Notes: generated from the sequence alone by a model not told the origin. A DNA stretch of 64,000 nucleotides from Portulaca oleracea (GCA_029582165.1 CM055893.1:24031179-24095178), one strand, 5' to 3'. Positions 1 to 11,324 are shown, counted from the stretch's first letter. Numbers and translations: made by a program.

Positions 1-39
1 GAAACTCGAGCAGTCTTGAACATGGATTCTCTTATACTC

Positions 40-222
40 TCAAGATCTTCTCCAGAAAGACGATTTTGGACCTCTCGAGTGCACACGCAAGCTCTCAGAT
101 TCGCCATCATGAAACCATAATCTGGCACTCACAAATTGATTTTTCGCAATCTTAACTCTCAATTTCTCTATTCCTTCATACGGAAACCCTAGATCGGCTA
201 TTGATGTCCATAAATTCTGCAA
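40..222 (-). other. small unidentified ORF, possible exon fragment
   Basis: A 60-codon reading frame that I do not recognise. Its C-terminal part is rich in Ser and Arg, and a second frame opens across positions 1-110 on the same strand, so it could be two exons of a captured gene fragment joined by a small intron. It lies upstream of a CACTA end, and such elements often carry host gene pieces, but nothing here proves capture. No domain, signal or membrane segment is visible. It could equally be chance. Confidence 0.15.
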
Positions 223-230
223 AATAAATG

Positions 231-438
231 ACTCTCGATGGTGTTGCTAGCTCTTTCTTTCCACTTATGAATTCTCAACTGGTTTGTTATGCGATAATTC
301 AAACTGAGAATAATTAGTAAAAGTAGGAATCTTGTTCTGTGCAAAAAATATACATGTTCTTCTTGGGGAGGAGCTTGTTCGCGTTGATCTTGCGGCCGCC
401 ACTCTCGCTGGTGTTGCTAGCTCCTTCTTTCCACTTAT
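231..438. repeat. 38-bp direct repeat pair (231-268 and 401-438)
   Basis: The two copies begin ACTCTCG and end CCACTTAT and differ at two positions. They are spaced 170 bp apart, with unique sequence between. This is a local duplication of unknown origin. Confidence 0.75.
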
Positions 439-626
439 CTGGCACTATAATCTTAACCAATTTTTTCTCACTTGGAAATTTTGTCCCAAATTACAGTGAA
501 AGTCACATCTTGATCAAAGATAGCATAATCAGAAGTCATAACCCTAGAACAGCAAAACTGAAGACAAAATAGGAGAGAGGACGGACTCACACTTCTCGCT
601 GACCATAGTTGCTCCCAAATCTGTGC

Positions 627-658
627 CCTCTCTCTCTCACTCTCTCTCTCTCTCTTTC
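627..658. repeat. CT/TC microsatellite
   Basis: A pyrimidine run of CT dinucleotides with one CAC interruption. It resembles a plant 5' UTR CT tract, but no gene can be assigned to it. Confidence 0.8.
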
Positions 659-991
659 TTTGTAGACGCACCGGAGACAAGTCGGAACCTAACTAGAACA
701 AGCTCTATATAGGTCAAGAAGCAGATCTGAATTGTTTGGCACAAGAAATCAGCAGGTTATCACGAGCAATTCAGAGAGTGTCAAACAAGAAATCAACAGT
801 TTTTAGGGTTTGAGGAGGAAGTGCCACGATCGAACCGAGAGGAGGAAGTATACGCAAATGGACCGAGAGGAAGCGGAGAGCGCTTTAGGGATTGAGGCAG
901 ATTATGAGAAGATTGAATGTGTGAATGAATGTGATGGTAGTAGTTTTGGCCGTGTTTTTTTTTTCCTAAAACTAGCGCTTAGATTTTCAAA

Positions 992-1262
992 ATGTTAATA
1001 CCAACAGTAAGTTGTTTATCTGTTGGTACTAAAATTGTTTTACCAACAGATATCGGAACCGTTACTATTGTTGAAATAATACCAACAGTTAAATTTTTAT
1101 CTGTTGGCAATAAAATTGTTTTACCAACAGATAATATTAGTGTTGGTAAATTATTAATAATACCAACATATAGCTAATCTGTTGGTAAATATACACTTTT
1201 ACCAACAGATAAGATATCTGTCACTAGCAATCTGTTGGTAAAAGCCATTTTTTTTTGTAGTG
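992..1262 (-). mobile_element. CACTA DNA transposon terminus with subterminal repeats
   Basis: The right edge reads TTTTTTTTTGTAGTG, the complement of a CACTACAAAAA terminus typical of plant CACTA (CMC) elements. Inside it, more than ten copies of ACCAACAG or its complement CTGTTGGT alternate in both orientations over 270 bp, the usual subterminal repeat array to which the transposase binds. The three bases after the end (GGT, 1263-1265) would be the target duplication. No opposite CACTA end and no transposase ORF are seen, so either the other end lies left of the window or this is a truncated copy. The terminus is clear. Strand is nominal, since only one end is present. Confidence 0.8.
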
Positions 1263-1840
1263 GGTGTTGATCCGAGTGGGAGCCGTATCTGAGGAAGTTG
1301 CAAAATCCAAGAAATTCTTGAACACTGTGAGGCTTAGTTGAAATTAGTTTAATTAAGTCTAGGTGGCCATACTAGGGGTTTTATTTTATGCTTTAATTTG
1401 TTATAACATATTGTTTTATTATTTCTTTTATGCTTTTCGAAAGAGTTCACCTAGAATTGCATGCTTAGAATAATAAAACCTACTCTCAAAATTGAATTAT
1501 TGCTCAACCTATCAAAACACCACTTAGATGGAAAAAATAAAGAAAGCCAAAGCAAATTATTTATCCGTCATTAATAAGTATGGTGTGGGAGTTAGGTTAA
1601 TTCAAATTAGCAAGCAAAACAGTTTTGAGCTAAGAGCAGAGGAAGAGAAATATTGTATTCAATACAAATTTCTTGTCAAAAGTCAGTTTTGAATGATCGA
1701 TCACAAGATGATCCACCAAAGGTAACATGGGCTCGAGCTTTGTTGGGCGAAATCCCACTTGAGCCCATGGGTCTTGTGGGTCTTGGTTAAAATTAAAACA
1801 CTAAGTGAGAGTTAATAAAGTGTTTTGATTTGAAGTTAAA
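1263..1840. other. unassigned AT-rich sequence
   Basis: I see no ORF of note, no repeat family and no RNA gene here. Its right edge is the A of an AT dinucleotide split by a Helitron. Confidence 0.5.
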
Positions 1841-2507
1841 CTAGCGCTATATATCCCGTGCGATGCACGGGATGATTGCCAATTATTAAACTATCAAGAA
1901 TTATGTGTGTCAAACATTTTATGACAGAATTTGTTTGTTAAACTTATGAAAATTGAAATAATTATTTTTTTATATATACATAAAATATTATAAATATTTA
2001 TCAAATAATTATTTATCAGTTAGTGAATGAAGTGTTGTTATTATCTATTAATTATAATATATTTTCTAAATGAAATATGTAAAAATTTTATCATTTGTTT
2101 ATTTTTCATAATCATCGTATAATATATATTAATCTCATAATAAGTACACTTTCAAGATGATTAATATAATATTATTTTTCTATGATGTAAAAGTTTTACA
2201 CTGGATTTATTTATAGTGATTTTCATAATTGTGATGAAATAAATAAATTATTTTGATAATTGTAAACTTTTATAGTTAATTTATTTAAAGTGATTTTCAT
2301 AATTATGTTGTAATAAAGTATCAATTAATTTGCTTATAGTGATTAAGCTCTTTAAAAAATAAATTATCAATTCAACATAGGAAATTGAGGGGACTTTAAT
2401 TTTGAAGTTGAATTTTAATTTAAAAATTTAGAGTTCAATTTATTACATTGGAGTGCCACATGGCAACTTGTTAGATACATATGTTTTGTTTTAATATAAT
2501 TAATAGA
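1841..2507 (-). mobile_element. non-autonomous Helitron, 667 bp
   Basis: Read on the minus strand, the element starts TCTATTAATTATATTAAAAC and ends CTAG. A perfect 7-bp stem hairpin lies shortly before that end (plus positions 1855-1871, arms CCCGTGC and GCACGGG). It is flanked by A at 1840 and T at 2508, which fits Helitron insertion between A and T without target duplication. These are the three diagnostic structures of Helitrons. The interior is very AT-rich and has no RepHel coding sequence, so mobilisation would have needed a helper in trans. The ends appear intact. Confidence 0.85.
1855..1871 (-). other. Helitron 3' terminal hairpin
   Basis: Perfect inverted repeat of 7 bp with a 3-nt loop, 13 nt before the CTAG end on the element strand. 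In Helitrons this hairpin acts as the rolling-circle transposition terminator. Confidence 0.85.
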
Positions 2508-2989
2508 TTACTTTAATTTCTTTTGATGAATAATAACTAAAATGAACCAATTTTGTCTCGTAGAATTATTTATAACTTTTCACTCAAACATCTACCACCA
2601 ATAAAATATTGTTTTCTCCTTTGAGAAAGAGAAAAACAATTACACCAATTCCTTAATTGGCATCGCCATCGCAAGATTGTTTTGGAGGCGAATAAAAGTA
2701 ACATATCTTTGATATAACATTGAGATAGACATCAATATTAAGAGGTCAATCAAGCCAAATGGATACATGTAATGTCATAGTATTCATGTGATTTTAACTT
2801 CAAAACGTTTGAAGATCAGAGGAAGGATCTCAATATTACCAACTCAAAACCAAGTTCATTGAACTAGTTAGAGTTGATAAATATTAACCAATAACCAGAT
2901 AGTCTCGGTTGAGCTAGATAAGGGCTAATTGATGGCGCTCATGTTCTGAAATAATTTGACTATTTTAAAACATGAGAAACCTCGGATCC

Positions 2990-3590
2990 TCCCTTTAGCC
3001 AAAAGGTTGGCGACCAAAGATTGTCTTTTAGTGATAGGGGAAATAAGATATATGAAATCTATCAAAGAAAAGAAGTCAAAGGAAGAGTAAGGACAAAGAG
3101 TTGTACATTCCCAACCAATGACAACAACCTGTTAACAACCAGATCCTGTATGACATTGGAAGTGTGAATGTCCAAACTATAAGGAAAATTTGAAATGTAG
3201 TAATATGGTTTCATTCCTAGGCCAATGTGTATATGATACTCACTACCCTTATTAAACCCAAATTGAGTATTAGATACCGGTTGTGAAACTCGCATTTAAG
3301 CAAATGTGCAGGATCTACAGCAAAGTAGATGAGCTTTGAAGGATGAAAGTCGGCCTACAAAAGGGAACATACATTTAGTTGTAGCTTCTCATGAAGAGTT
3401 GGTTGTTTATCTGTTTCCTCAAGACTTATAACGGAAATTTATAGGTGATTCTATGTTCTCATTATAAGTCGAAATTTGATTTCAAGCTCTCAAATTAGAG
3501 AGAGAGAGAGGACCTCGGATAAACACACCCAACACATCGAAACCAAAAGGTTTAAAAGGAATAACTCATGTTCAAACATGAACCTTGTAA
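2990..3590 (+). pseudogene. decayed Ty1/copia gag and protease region
   Basis: Broken plus-strand reading frames give fragments such as SLAKRLATKDCLL (about 3000) and a nucleocapsid-like remnant (about 3150-3180) followed by a weak match to the copia protease region. The order gag, then protease, then the integrase pieces downstream is that of a copia element. Many stops and frame changes are present and no zinc knuckle is intact. The assignment rests on weak residue similarity and on the clearer copia signatures that follow. Confidence 0.4.
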
Positions 3591-3611
3591 CTATATATAT
3601 ATATATATTAA
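3591..3611. repeat. AT microsatellite
   Basis: Short TA dinucleotide run inside the decayed copia element. Confidence 0.8.
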
Positions 3612-3990
3612 GTCATGCAAATCAGAGCGCATTCGGAAGCGTCACTGTGATAGACTTTTGAATAATAAGACTTTGAAACATATGATGTTTGGAAAGCATG
3701 ACTGTATCTTTTACAAGAAAGAGTAAACATACCAACAAACACTCATACATATGGATGTAAGTAGTCCAATTGAGCACAAGTACAAGGGATGAATTACTGC
3801 AAATCTTCAAAGATGAACAAGATAACACATGGAGATTCATGTCTATGAGATTCATCTGAAGCTGGAATGTTAAAATAGTTTGAAGATTTCCAAAATGAAG
3901 TAGTCTTGGCGCAACAATGAGAGCACCTAGGTACGATCGAAATGATGCTAATGGTTGCGCCAAGAGTTTGAACAAATGACTCAAATGAAA
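3600..3990 (+). pseudogene. copia GAG-pre-integrase and integrase remnant, copy 1
   Basis: This stretch begins with a sequence closely similar to that at 4010 (SHANQ here, SHINQ there), then a partial GAG-pre-integrase zinc-binding region. A rough integrase-core fragment follows, with residues resembling the FxDxxSRYG motif spread across frames. It stops where the second copy begins, at about 4005. Two consecutive copies of the same pol segment are not normal in one copia element, so this is either a local duplication or two collapsed insertions. It is non-functional. Confidence 0.5.
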
Positions 3991-4004
3991 CATAACTCTC
4001 GCAC

Positions 4005-4700
4005 TATAAGCTTAAGTCATATTAATCAGAAATGCATTCAGAAACTGCATAGTGCAAGATTTTGGAAAACCTAAACTTTGAAAAGTTCAATGTTTGTAAA
4101 GCATGTTTGATGGGTAAGATGACTAAAATCATCTCTTATTGGAATTGGTGAACAAGCTAATGACTTATTAGGATGCAAACATATTGATGTATGTGGGCCA
4201 ATGAGCACTAGTGCTAGAAGAAGGTTTATTGTACTATTTCATCACTTTTAGTGACGATTTTAGTAGATACGGATATATCTACTTAATATGCCACAAGTCC
4301 AAATCTTTGGAAATGTTCAAAGAGTTCCAAAGTGAAGTACAAAACCAACTTGGCAAGAACATCAAACCCTTCAATAAGGTTGAGGAGGTGAGTATTAGAG
4401 CCATGATTTCACTAACGATTCCAGAGAATTTGGAATTGTTTCATAACTCTCTCCTTTAGGAATACGACATCTAAATGACGTATCTAAGAGGACGAATCAC
4501 ACCTTGCTAGATATGGTGGGATCAATGATGGTTGAGTCAACATTACCGGTTACCTTTTTTTTGGGGATACACGCAGTTAACCATAGCTCTAATTACTGAA
4601 CAAAGATTATATGAAGCACTAAAGAAGACACCATATATGATATGGAGAAGAGAGGTTTTTGAGCAATTCTCTGAAAGAAAGGGGTATCACTATTACAAAT
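4005..4700 (+). pseudogene. copia GAG-pre-integrase and integrase remnant, copy 2
   Basis: The translation shows HINQKCIQKL, CLMGKMTK and DVCGPMSTSA, the hallmarks of the GAG-pre-integrase domain. These are followed by the integrase core signature FSDDFSRYGYIYL and a KSKSLEMFKEFQSEVQNQLGK-like tail (4211-4459). Downstream frames give a remnant of the NGVSERRNRTLLDM block (as NDVSKRTNHTLLDM). It is interrupted by stops and frame changes at several places, including near 4110 and 4380. Integrase would have inserted element cDNA into the genome; this copy cannot. Confidence 0.8.
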
Positions 4701-5960
4701 AGTTGTAGAGGATAGTGTTTGTGTCTTAAAATGCTTTCTTCTTAGAGAATATGTTATTCTCTAAAAGAAAGAGTGGGAGAGTTTTCAACTTACCGAAGTT
4801 TAAGAGACAAAAAATACTATAATCATCACCTAAAACTCCGCCACTTGATCCTAATTCACGTTTTCTTGTTGGTCGGGAAATTAAGAACGAGGTTGAGGCA
4901 GCAAAAGTTCCTCAAAACATTGAGGAGGTGCCATGAACATTACTCCAAGCAAGGTCAGGTAAACAGCTCTGTCAGCCACAAAGATATCGATCTTCTATGG
5001 ATGAGGGTGAGATGTTACTTTTAGAAAGTAATGACTCTACCTGCAACAAAGAAGCTTTAGCAAGTCAAGATTCCATAAGATCTAAGATGGACTCCATGTA
5101 TGCAACCAAGTTTAGAACTCAGTTGATTTGTTTGAATGTGTGAGCCATCAGGCATAGGAGGGTTTTAAGGCAAAACATGGGTTCATTAAGATAGACATCA
5201 AGACTGACTTATAAATTAGATTTGGAAGGAAGGTGTGTACTTGACACAACTGAATGGTTTTTGTTGGAATACTTGTAAACTTCAAGTGGCCATTTGTGGT
5301 CTTAAGGAAGCTTCTAGGAGTTGGAATCATTGACCTTCTTGACCAAGATATCAAAAAGTTTGATATATTAGGAAGTGCCAAAGATAATATTGTGTTAACA
5401 AGAAGTTCAGTGAGAGCAATGCGTTTTCTGATGTTGTATGTGATTGGCATACTGCCTACTGAGAGGAAGATTCCCATGTTGCGTCTACTGAGGTTGACTT
5501 GGGAATAATTTTCAAAGTGAAGGATTGGCGGGGCTAAGAATTTTCTTGGAGACAAGATCTATAATGACAGATTAAAGATTTTATTGTTTGAATCAAAGTT
5601 TACTAGGCGTTGAATAGTTCAACACTTCGAGAATGGATTAATTTTCATAAATCATAGCATATCCTTAGGGCATTTGATTGTCTCAAAACAATCAGAAGAT
5701 CTAAAAAGGATGAGACATATAACTCATGCTTCAGGCGTGAGATTAATGTATGCCACAAGATGTTCAAAGCCCAACATAACATATACATTGTATATGTATA
5801 AGCAAAACTAAGGATGTGTCCTAAGTCTAAAGTGGTTGATAAAAGCTAAGTGTGAAGAGTTGCATTGATGCTACACTTATGTCAGAGAAATATGATTATC
5901 TGAAAGGTCAGAGAAAAATTATACGATCTGTTTGGGTGGTATTGAGGTGAACTGGAAGAA
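4700..5960 (+). pseudogene. copia reverse transcriptase and RNase H remnant
   Basis: Pieces in shifting frames match the copia reverse transcriptase: a KEALASQDSIRSKMDSMYA-type start (about 5050-5100), an EGRCVLDT remnant (about 5230), a GLKEASRSWN-like block (about 5300) and LYVIGILPTERKIPML (about 5430-5480), where the catalytic YVDD has decayed to YVIG. Further on are remnants of the conserved block before RNase H (about 5690-5790). At least five frame changes are needed. The element's LTRs were not recognised. This is an old, degraded insertion. Confidence 0.7.
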
Positions 5961-6020
5961 GTTCTTAACATGACATGCGTTTAATTCTACAAATAACGCA
6001 AGCATGACAATAAAAAGTTA

Positions 6021-6146
6021 GTACAACTGCACGGGTTGGTATGAGTGGTACGACGCTCTTACCCCTTAAGCACTTCGTTTGTGTATGGAGTAGCCTGTGT
6101 TGGGAGGGTAAACCCCGTTCATGGGCCATTTAATTCCCAAAAATAC
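6021..6146 (+). mobile_element. SINE-like sequence, copy 1
   Basis: The segment contains TTGGTATGAGTGG, which resembles a tRNA-type pol III box A, then GTATGGAGTAGCC, GGGAGGGTAAACCCC and an A-rich end. A recognisable box B (GGTTCGANTCC) is missing, so the head is degenerate. Related copies occur at 6187 and 9834. Assignment to a tRNA-derived SINE family is an inference from the box A-like head and the repeated occurrence. Confidence 0.45.
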
Positions 6147-6186
6147 TAACGCAAAAATAGTGATCTATGAAATTCTGAAAATGTTG

Positions 6187-6315
6187 GTTCACCCATAGAG
6201 ATCGGTATGAGTGGTGCGACACTCATATCCCTTAATCACCTTGTATGTGTATGGAAAGGATCTATGTAGGAAGAGTAGACCCCTTTCAAGGCCGTTCAAT
6301 TCTCGAAAAACCCAA
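6187..6315 (+). mobile_element. SINE-like sequence, copy 2
   Basis: Same order of blocks as the copy at 6021: a TCGGTATGAGTGG head, GTGTATGG, a GGTAAACCCC counterpart (GAGTAGACCCC) and a CTCGAAAAAC end. It is shifted by 166 bp relative to the first. The two could be independent insertions or a local tandem duplication. Confidence 0.45.
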
Positions 6316-6986
6316 CAACAAAAAGATTAATGGTAATAAATGTGGAACCTTTATCTGTAACCTGCGACCCTCACCAAGCCAAGGGCGACACAAAATAGAG
6401 AGGGAAACCACCAATAATTCATTAAATAACAAGCATGGGTGTTTAAGTAGTTATTTCTAACTGACTGAGCCTTGACTTAAACAAAAACTAGCCAGAAACA
6501 CTGCACTTAAGCACGGGAAACCCACCAAGCTTATGCATGAGTGAGGTGAAAATTGTGAAGTCTAGTAACAGTCTTTCTTGTTGCCTTCATAGTGCTTATT
6601 AACTAATTTGATTTGAGTAAATACATTGTTTGAGTAGTTAGCTTCACGAGCGTGTGTGGGAACCTCCTTTGTGTTGATCCTTTTCTTGATTTTGCCTCTT
6701 ATCTTTACAAAGTGTTTCTCATCCCCCATTTTTTAGTTTTTAAGTTTTCTTTCTCTTCTTTTCTTTTCTTTCTTTCTTTTTCTTTTCTTTTCCTTTGCCT
6801 TTGTGGGTATAGCGTCTATAAATCCTCATGAGACCTTCCTCGTCCACTTGGGCTGCCAAGGGGTTTAAAAGGTTTGTTGCATACGCAAAATGCAAGTGTG
6901 ATTCCTACGAAAGTGAGTTAGGGTAGCTTAGTTTCTCTTTATTTTTATTTTAGTTTGCTCGGGGCGAGCAAACCCTTGTGTGGGAG
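6316..6986. other. unassigned sequence with pyrimidine-rich tract
   Basis: No gene recognised. A long CTTTT-type tract occupies about 6740-6795. The last 25 bases (GTGTGGGAG before TGTTG) look like the purine-rich tract that precedes a 3' LTR. Confidence 0.4.
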
Positions 6987-8230
6987 TGTTGTCCGGTCTC
7001 ATTTTGAGCCGAATTGATACCGTTAATAAAGAGTTTTTGCTTGTTTTAATCCTTTATTTATGAATAAGTTATGATGTTATAGTGTTTTGTAGGTTAAATC
7101 AAATGAAAGTGGAACAAGGGAACCAACAGTGTTGAAAAATCCATCGTCCGCAACAAAAACGGGCCCAACACGGACCGTGTCAGCCTAAGAAGGACTGTCT
7201 TGGCTAGCTGAACGATGAAGAATGAAACGAAGCAAACAACACCAACCACGGGCAACCCGTGGCAAGCACCACGGACCGTGGTAGGTCAACACAAACTGTA
7301 TTGACCGACGACGGACCGTGTTGAGACTGGCCTTTTGAAGAAACGAAGCGAAGAAAACAGCGCGCATCACGGGTAGTCCGTGGCAGCCACCACGGACCAT
7401 GGTAAGCCAACACGGACCGTGTTGGCTGGTTTTTCCGATTTTTTTTATCGCGACGGCGGTTAAGGTTTTGGGAGTTTATTATTTTCGTTTCCTTTCCTAA
7501 ACTTCGTTATATATACATTATATCATTAACTTTTAGTATCATTCATTAGTTTGTAGTTTATCATTAGATTTTAGTTTTAATTTAGTCTTAGTTTTTAGTT
7601 TCTTTAAGTTTTCCTTCAATTCCTCGATTGTAAGAACAATTTTCTTTCAAGTTAATTCAAGTTCTTGTTCTTTCTCGTTCTTTACTTTCTTTTTTGCTAT
7701 TCTCAATTTCATTAGTGATAGTTCCACAAATTCAACCTTTTTAGTGAAGAGGAGGATTAAGGTTCCTCGAAATTCTCCCTTTAGGTGACGATTCGAGCAG
7801 TCTTAGTAATCCAAATCATGCCCTTTCTTGTTTGTTCGGGAAAAAGATCGGTGATTCAAGATTCAAAGAGGAGAAGATCGATAGAAAGAAATCTGCACTC
7901 AATAATATTTTATGTTTTCAATTCAGTAATTAGTTTAGGCATAACTTCCATAGTTTTTAATTGCTTTCTTGATTATGCTTTTGATTTCTTGTTTAGTTTC
8001 TTGTTCTTGTTGTAGTAGTTAGGTTTTGTTTTTAATTTCTTGTTTTCTTTAGTTTCCATTGTTTTCAATTCATAATTAGTTTAGTTTAAATTATTTACTG
8101 TTTCCTACAATTTGAAACCTTACCAAAGCAATTGCCTAAAAACCTTACACACCATCCCTGTGGATTCGACAACCCTTACTCATTAAACCCCAAATTACCA
8201 CAACCGAACATACGTGCATGAGTTTTTACA
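6987..8230 (+). mobile_element. Athila-like LTR, plus orientation
   Basis: Proposed from TGTTGTCCGG (after a purine-rich stretch) to TTTTTACA. It has the layout of an Athila-type LTR: a GC-rich U3 with repeated CACGGACCGTG motifs (7160-7430), a TATATATA box near 7509, a U-rich leader, and a 3' part with the CCCTGTGGATTCGAC block that is common at Athila LTR ends. No primer binding site follows. Instead the DNA runs straight into an internal-region fragment, so about the first kilobase of the internal region, including the PBS, seems deleted. The exact ends are inferred because the partner LTR is not in the window. Confidence 0.55.
7160..7430. repeat. U3 inverted-repeat motifs CACGGACCGTG
   Basis: At least five copies of CACGG-A-CCGTG or close variants (about 7167, 7269, 7313, 7390, 7411) and one CACGGGTAGTCCGTG. 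Each is a short inverted repeat with a central base. The same motif recurs in the LTRs at 12361 and 29287. Confidence 0.8.
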
Positions 8231-9110
8231 TGAGCTAACCCTAGGGTGGAAACTTCTTCTTCACAAGTGGTTGATTCGATAGTTAAAGTAGAATATTCAT
8301 CATCTTTGAGTCCTGAAATGCATGATGATTCTCCTTTGTATGATTCTGATGAGGATGATGCCTACTATAACAGACCTCGTTTAGAGTCCAATGAATGCCA
8401 TGGTGCTTGTGATATAACTGAACATGAAGTTATTGAGAGTGAAATTGAATCCTTTGTGATTGAATGAGTGGTTGATACTGAACTAATCACTTTCATTAAG
8501 GATCAATGTATTAATGAGCCATTTGCTACCCTTTCCTGCGAGTCCATTGAAAATAATGTAAAATCTTATGATGATGAACTTGAGACTATGGGGATTGATC
8601 CTAAGTGTTTGAACTTGGTTTGTGACAATGATATTTTTTATGGTGATATGCTTTATGAGTCGTTTTTGCATCCAAGTCTTTACATGAGAAGATTAAGGAG
8701 TGCATTGCATTGCCCTCTCTCGTTGATTTGCATACTCAATCTCCATCTACAAGTCAATTCGAGGATACATTTGTCATGTGTCCTTCCCTTTTATTTCCTT
8801 CACATAAGCATGAGACCCTAGAGTCCCTAGGTAACCTAAGAGGGTATAATCCCGTCATTGACCCTTATTGCATATACCTAGAGGACACGATGCCTAGGAA
8901 AGTTGTGTACATTCTTGCAGTCCATCATTCCACTGAGTTTTCCAAGGCATTTGATAAACTGTTGGGAGCACTCATATTTGTTGATACACTTTTTGAGATT
9001 GTGCTCTTATGTTCACCACTTGAAGATGCATTCGAGGATGCATGACCTACTTCTGCGGGCATTGAATGGTTCTGAGATGGTGCCCGACATCTTGAGGTGA
9101 GATGGAGTGG
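8231..9110 (+). pseudogene. internal ORF of a non-autonomous Athila-like element
   Basis: An open frame (8246-8467, then 8468-8821, and in other frames 8710-9045 and 8903-9100) encodes an acidic protein of unknown function. Its later part has the same layout as the ORF of the element at 26982-28151: a GNLRGYNPVIDPYC block, an LEDTMPRK block, a serine/phenylalanine-rich spacer and a terminal LLRALNGSE that matches LLRALTASE there. It has at least one in-frame stop and two frameshifts, and lacks its gag-like N-terminal half. It resembles no protein that I can name. The shared layout says it was once a coding region carried by a family of elements that lack pol. Confidence 0.55.
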
Positions 9111-9299
9111 TTGACGCTCCATAGGTGGTTCTCATTATTCTAACCAAGATTTCATAGTTTGGGTATACTCAGTACTCAACCAGGTAATATCATTCCCTTC
9201 TCCTTTTAGCATGTTTAGTGAGTTGGCTTTCTTTTCTTCTTTTGTTTTCTTTTGGTGTGTTTCTTTTTCTTTTCTTTTCTTTTGTGTGCTCGCTTACTT

Positions 9300-9480
9300 T
9301 TATCTCCAATGAGGACATTGTTGGCCTTTTTGTGTGAGAGTGGGGGTGGCATGCATGCTGGCTTGTGTTTTTCTTTTGTGAGTTTTTCTTTTGTGATCTT
9401 TATTTTCTTTTGTGTGGTGTCACCTTATGCACAATGAGGACATTGTAGAGTTTTTGTGTGGGAGTGGGGTGGCACACGTG
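9300..9480 (+). repeat. duplicated polypurine-type block
   Basis: Two related blocks, at 9308-9355 and 9430-9475, each run CAATGAGGACATTGT, then TTTTTGTGTG, then GAGTGGGG and GGCA. They resemble the end of the internal region just before a 3' LTR, and a pyrimidine tract precedes them. Confidence 0.6.
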
Positions 9481-9833
9481 CCTAACAGACTCTAGGAAGA
9501 GAGCACTTTAGGTTACCATCGAAAAAAGGGAAAATTTTTAAATTTTTTTCCCCTAGCCAAAGGTAGTTTGTATGCGTGGTTGTGTCGATGATTGCCAGAA
9601 TAGTCCAATTGCTTAGTTGGGAATGGTTAGTGAGTGTTTGATGGGCTTTAAGCTTGGTTTTGCCTAACCTAAACATGATAACCTCACGTGTATTTGCAAA
9701 CATGTGGTTTCCTTAGAATTTTCACTTCTGGCTTATTATGTAATGGTTTTAGTTTAGGAGGGAAGTTTTGGCTTCTTGTAAATCCATGCGCTAATTAAGA
9801 AAAATAAAAAAAATGGAAAAAGAAAAAATTTGT
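9481..9833. other. unassigned sequence
   Basis: No gene or repeat family recognised. It ends in an A-rich run (about 9800-9830). Confidence 0.4.
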
Positions 9834-9871
9834 TGGTACACCTACAGGGGCTGGTATGAGTAGTGCGGCAC
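9834..9871 (+). mobile_element. SINE-like sequence, copy 3, cut by LTR insertion
   Basis: GTACACCTACAGGGG and GGTATGAGTAGTGCGGCAC match the heads of the copies at 6021 and 6187. The match stops exactly where the Tat/Ogre-type LTR begins, so the LTR element probably inserted into this copy. Confidence 0.45.
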
Positions 9872-10550
9872 TGTCGACACCAGATTTTGGCACATAAATA
9901 TATAACATAACTATATAAACGAAGCAGAAATAAAGAAGAAGAAGCCGATCAATAAGCTAATTCAAACATCGGATTTTAGCATGGTTTTTATATACTTTTA
10001 AATGTAATTTTTTTTATTTCTTTTTATATATTTTAGTTAGAAAATAAGGAAAATAAGGGAAGCCAGAGTCGAAGCCAAAAGACTTCCATGCATGTACTCT
10101 ACATGCTCAAGTTACATGAAATTGCATGCACAACTTTTACGTAAAAATGATTAAATCCAAGCCATGCATGTCATGCATGAGCTACGTAAAAGTAACATGA
10201 AATGAGCAACAAGAGGTCTCTAGTTCAAAGACTAACAAAAGCATCTAAAAACATTTCATATACATCAAAAAAAGCTCCACCGTCCAAGAGTGTGAACGTG
10301 CTGACTTTGACTTTCACACCTCACCGTCCAAAGAATGCATGGAACAATCAGATTCATTCCCCGTCCACCTGGTGGCCGGTTGGCCTTGAGGGTTGACTAC
10401 ACGTAGTTCATTCACCACGAACCACCCGTCCACCCAAGACCATCTCCCCCTTGCTGCCTTGCAATCTATGCATGTTGACTACGAATTGCATATGATTGAA
10501 AGAGGAGTGTATGTGATTATATGTTCATGTATCTTGAAGCTTCTCCCACC

Positions 10551-10558
10551 TATAAATA
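10551..10558 (+). promoter_or_regulatory. LTR TATA box
   Basis: TATAAATA in the context CACCTATAAATACCCCC, followed by CACTCAATCATTCACTC-type leader sequence. It is placed as expected for the U3/R boundary of a large LTR. The same CTATAAATACCCCC string occurs in the LTR of the second Tat element (51777, minus). Confidence 0.7.
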
Positions 10559-11324
10559 CCCCCTTTTGCGAAAGCTAAACTCACTCAATCATTCACTCAT
10601 TTTCCCCCTACACTCTCCTTTATCCGTTCTCTCATTCCTCTCACCACTCCCTACTAATCAATATTCTAATATCATCATTCTACCACTCTTTTTCTATCCA
10701 CTTACCACCATTCTCTTACCATCCTAATCTCCCTATCTTCATCCTCTTAAACCCGTAATCCATACTCTCATACTATCCCCACCAATCTTACATAAAAGCC
10801 CCACAAAAACATCCTAAAAACACCACTAAAAACCCATAAAGAAGCCCTTTTTCCTACACCTTCTCTATCATCTTTCCACCACACTCTTAACATCATAAAC
10901 TCCATTCCACCATCTTCTTGAATCCTCTAATCCATATTCTCATCCTATCCTCCCTTATCCCTACATAAGTCCCCCACAAAACCTCCCAAAAACATCACAA
11001 AATCATCTTGAAAACCCATAGAAAGAGTTCCTTTTTCCTACCTTTTCCCCTATTCTTTTCCATCACTTTTCCTATAATTATTATCTCCATTTCTCCACTC
11101 TCTTAAACCTCTTATCTTCATTCTCATCTTACCTTCCATTATTTCCCATAAATCCCTAAAAGCCCCACAAAAAGCCTTACCTCTCTACTACTCCAAACAC
11201 CACAAAAAGAGCCTTCTTACCACCCTTTTCTCATCCTTTTTCATCCATCTTTTCCATCCACTTTTGGAACAATTTTGGCATCTTCAAGAGGGACATTCAA
11301 AGCATTCAAAGGAGCTTCTTCAAG

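Noticed and set aside
6021..6315. tRNA gene pair
   Set aside because: Box A-like heads only, box B absent, no acceptor stem; better explained as SINE-like repeats.
9252..9437. Small membrane-like ORF rich in Phe
   Set aside because: Pyrimidine tract and purine-tract region before an LTR, not a gene.
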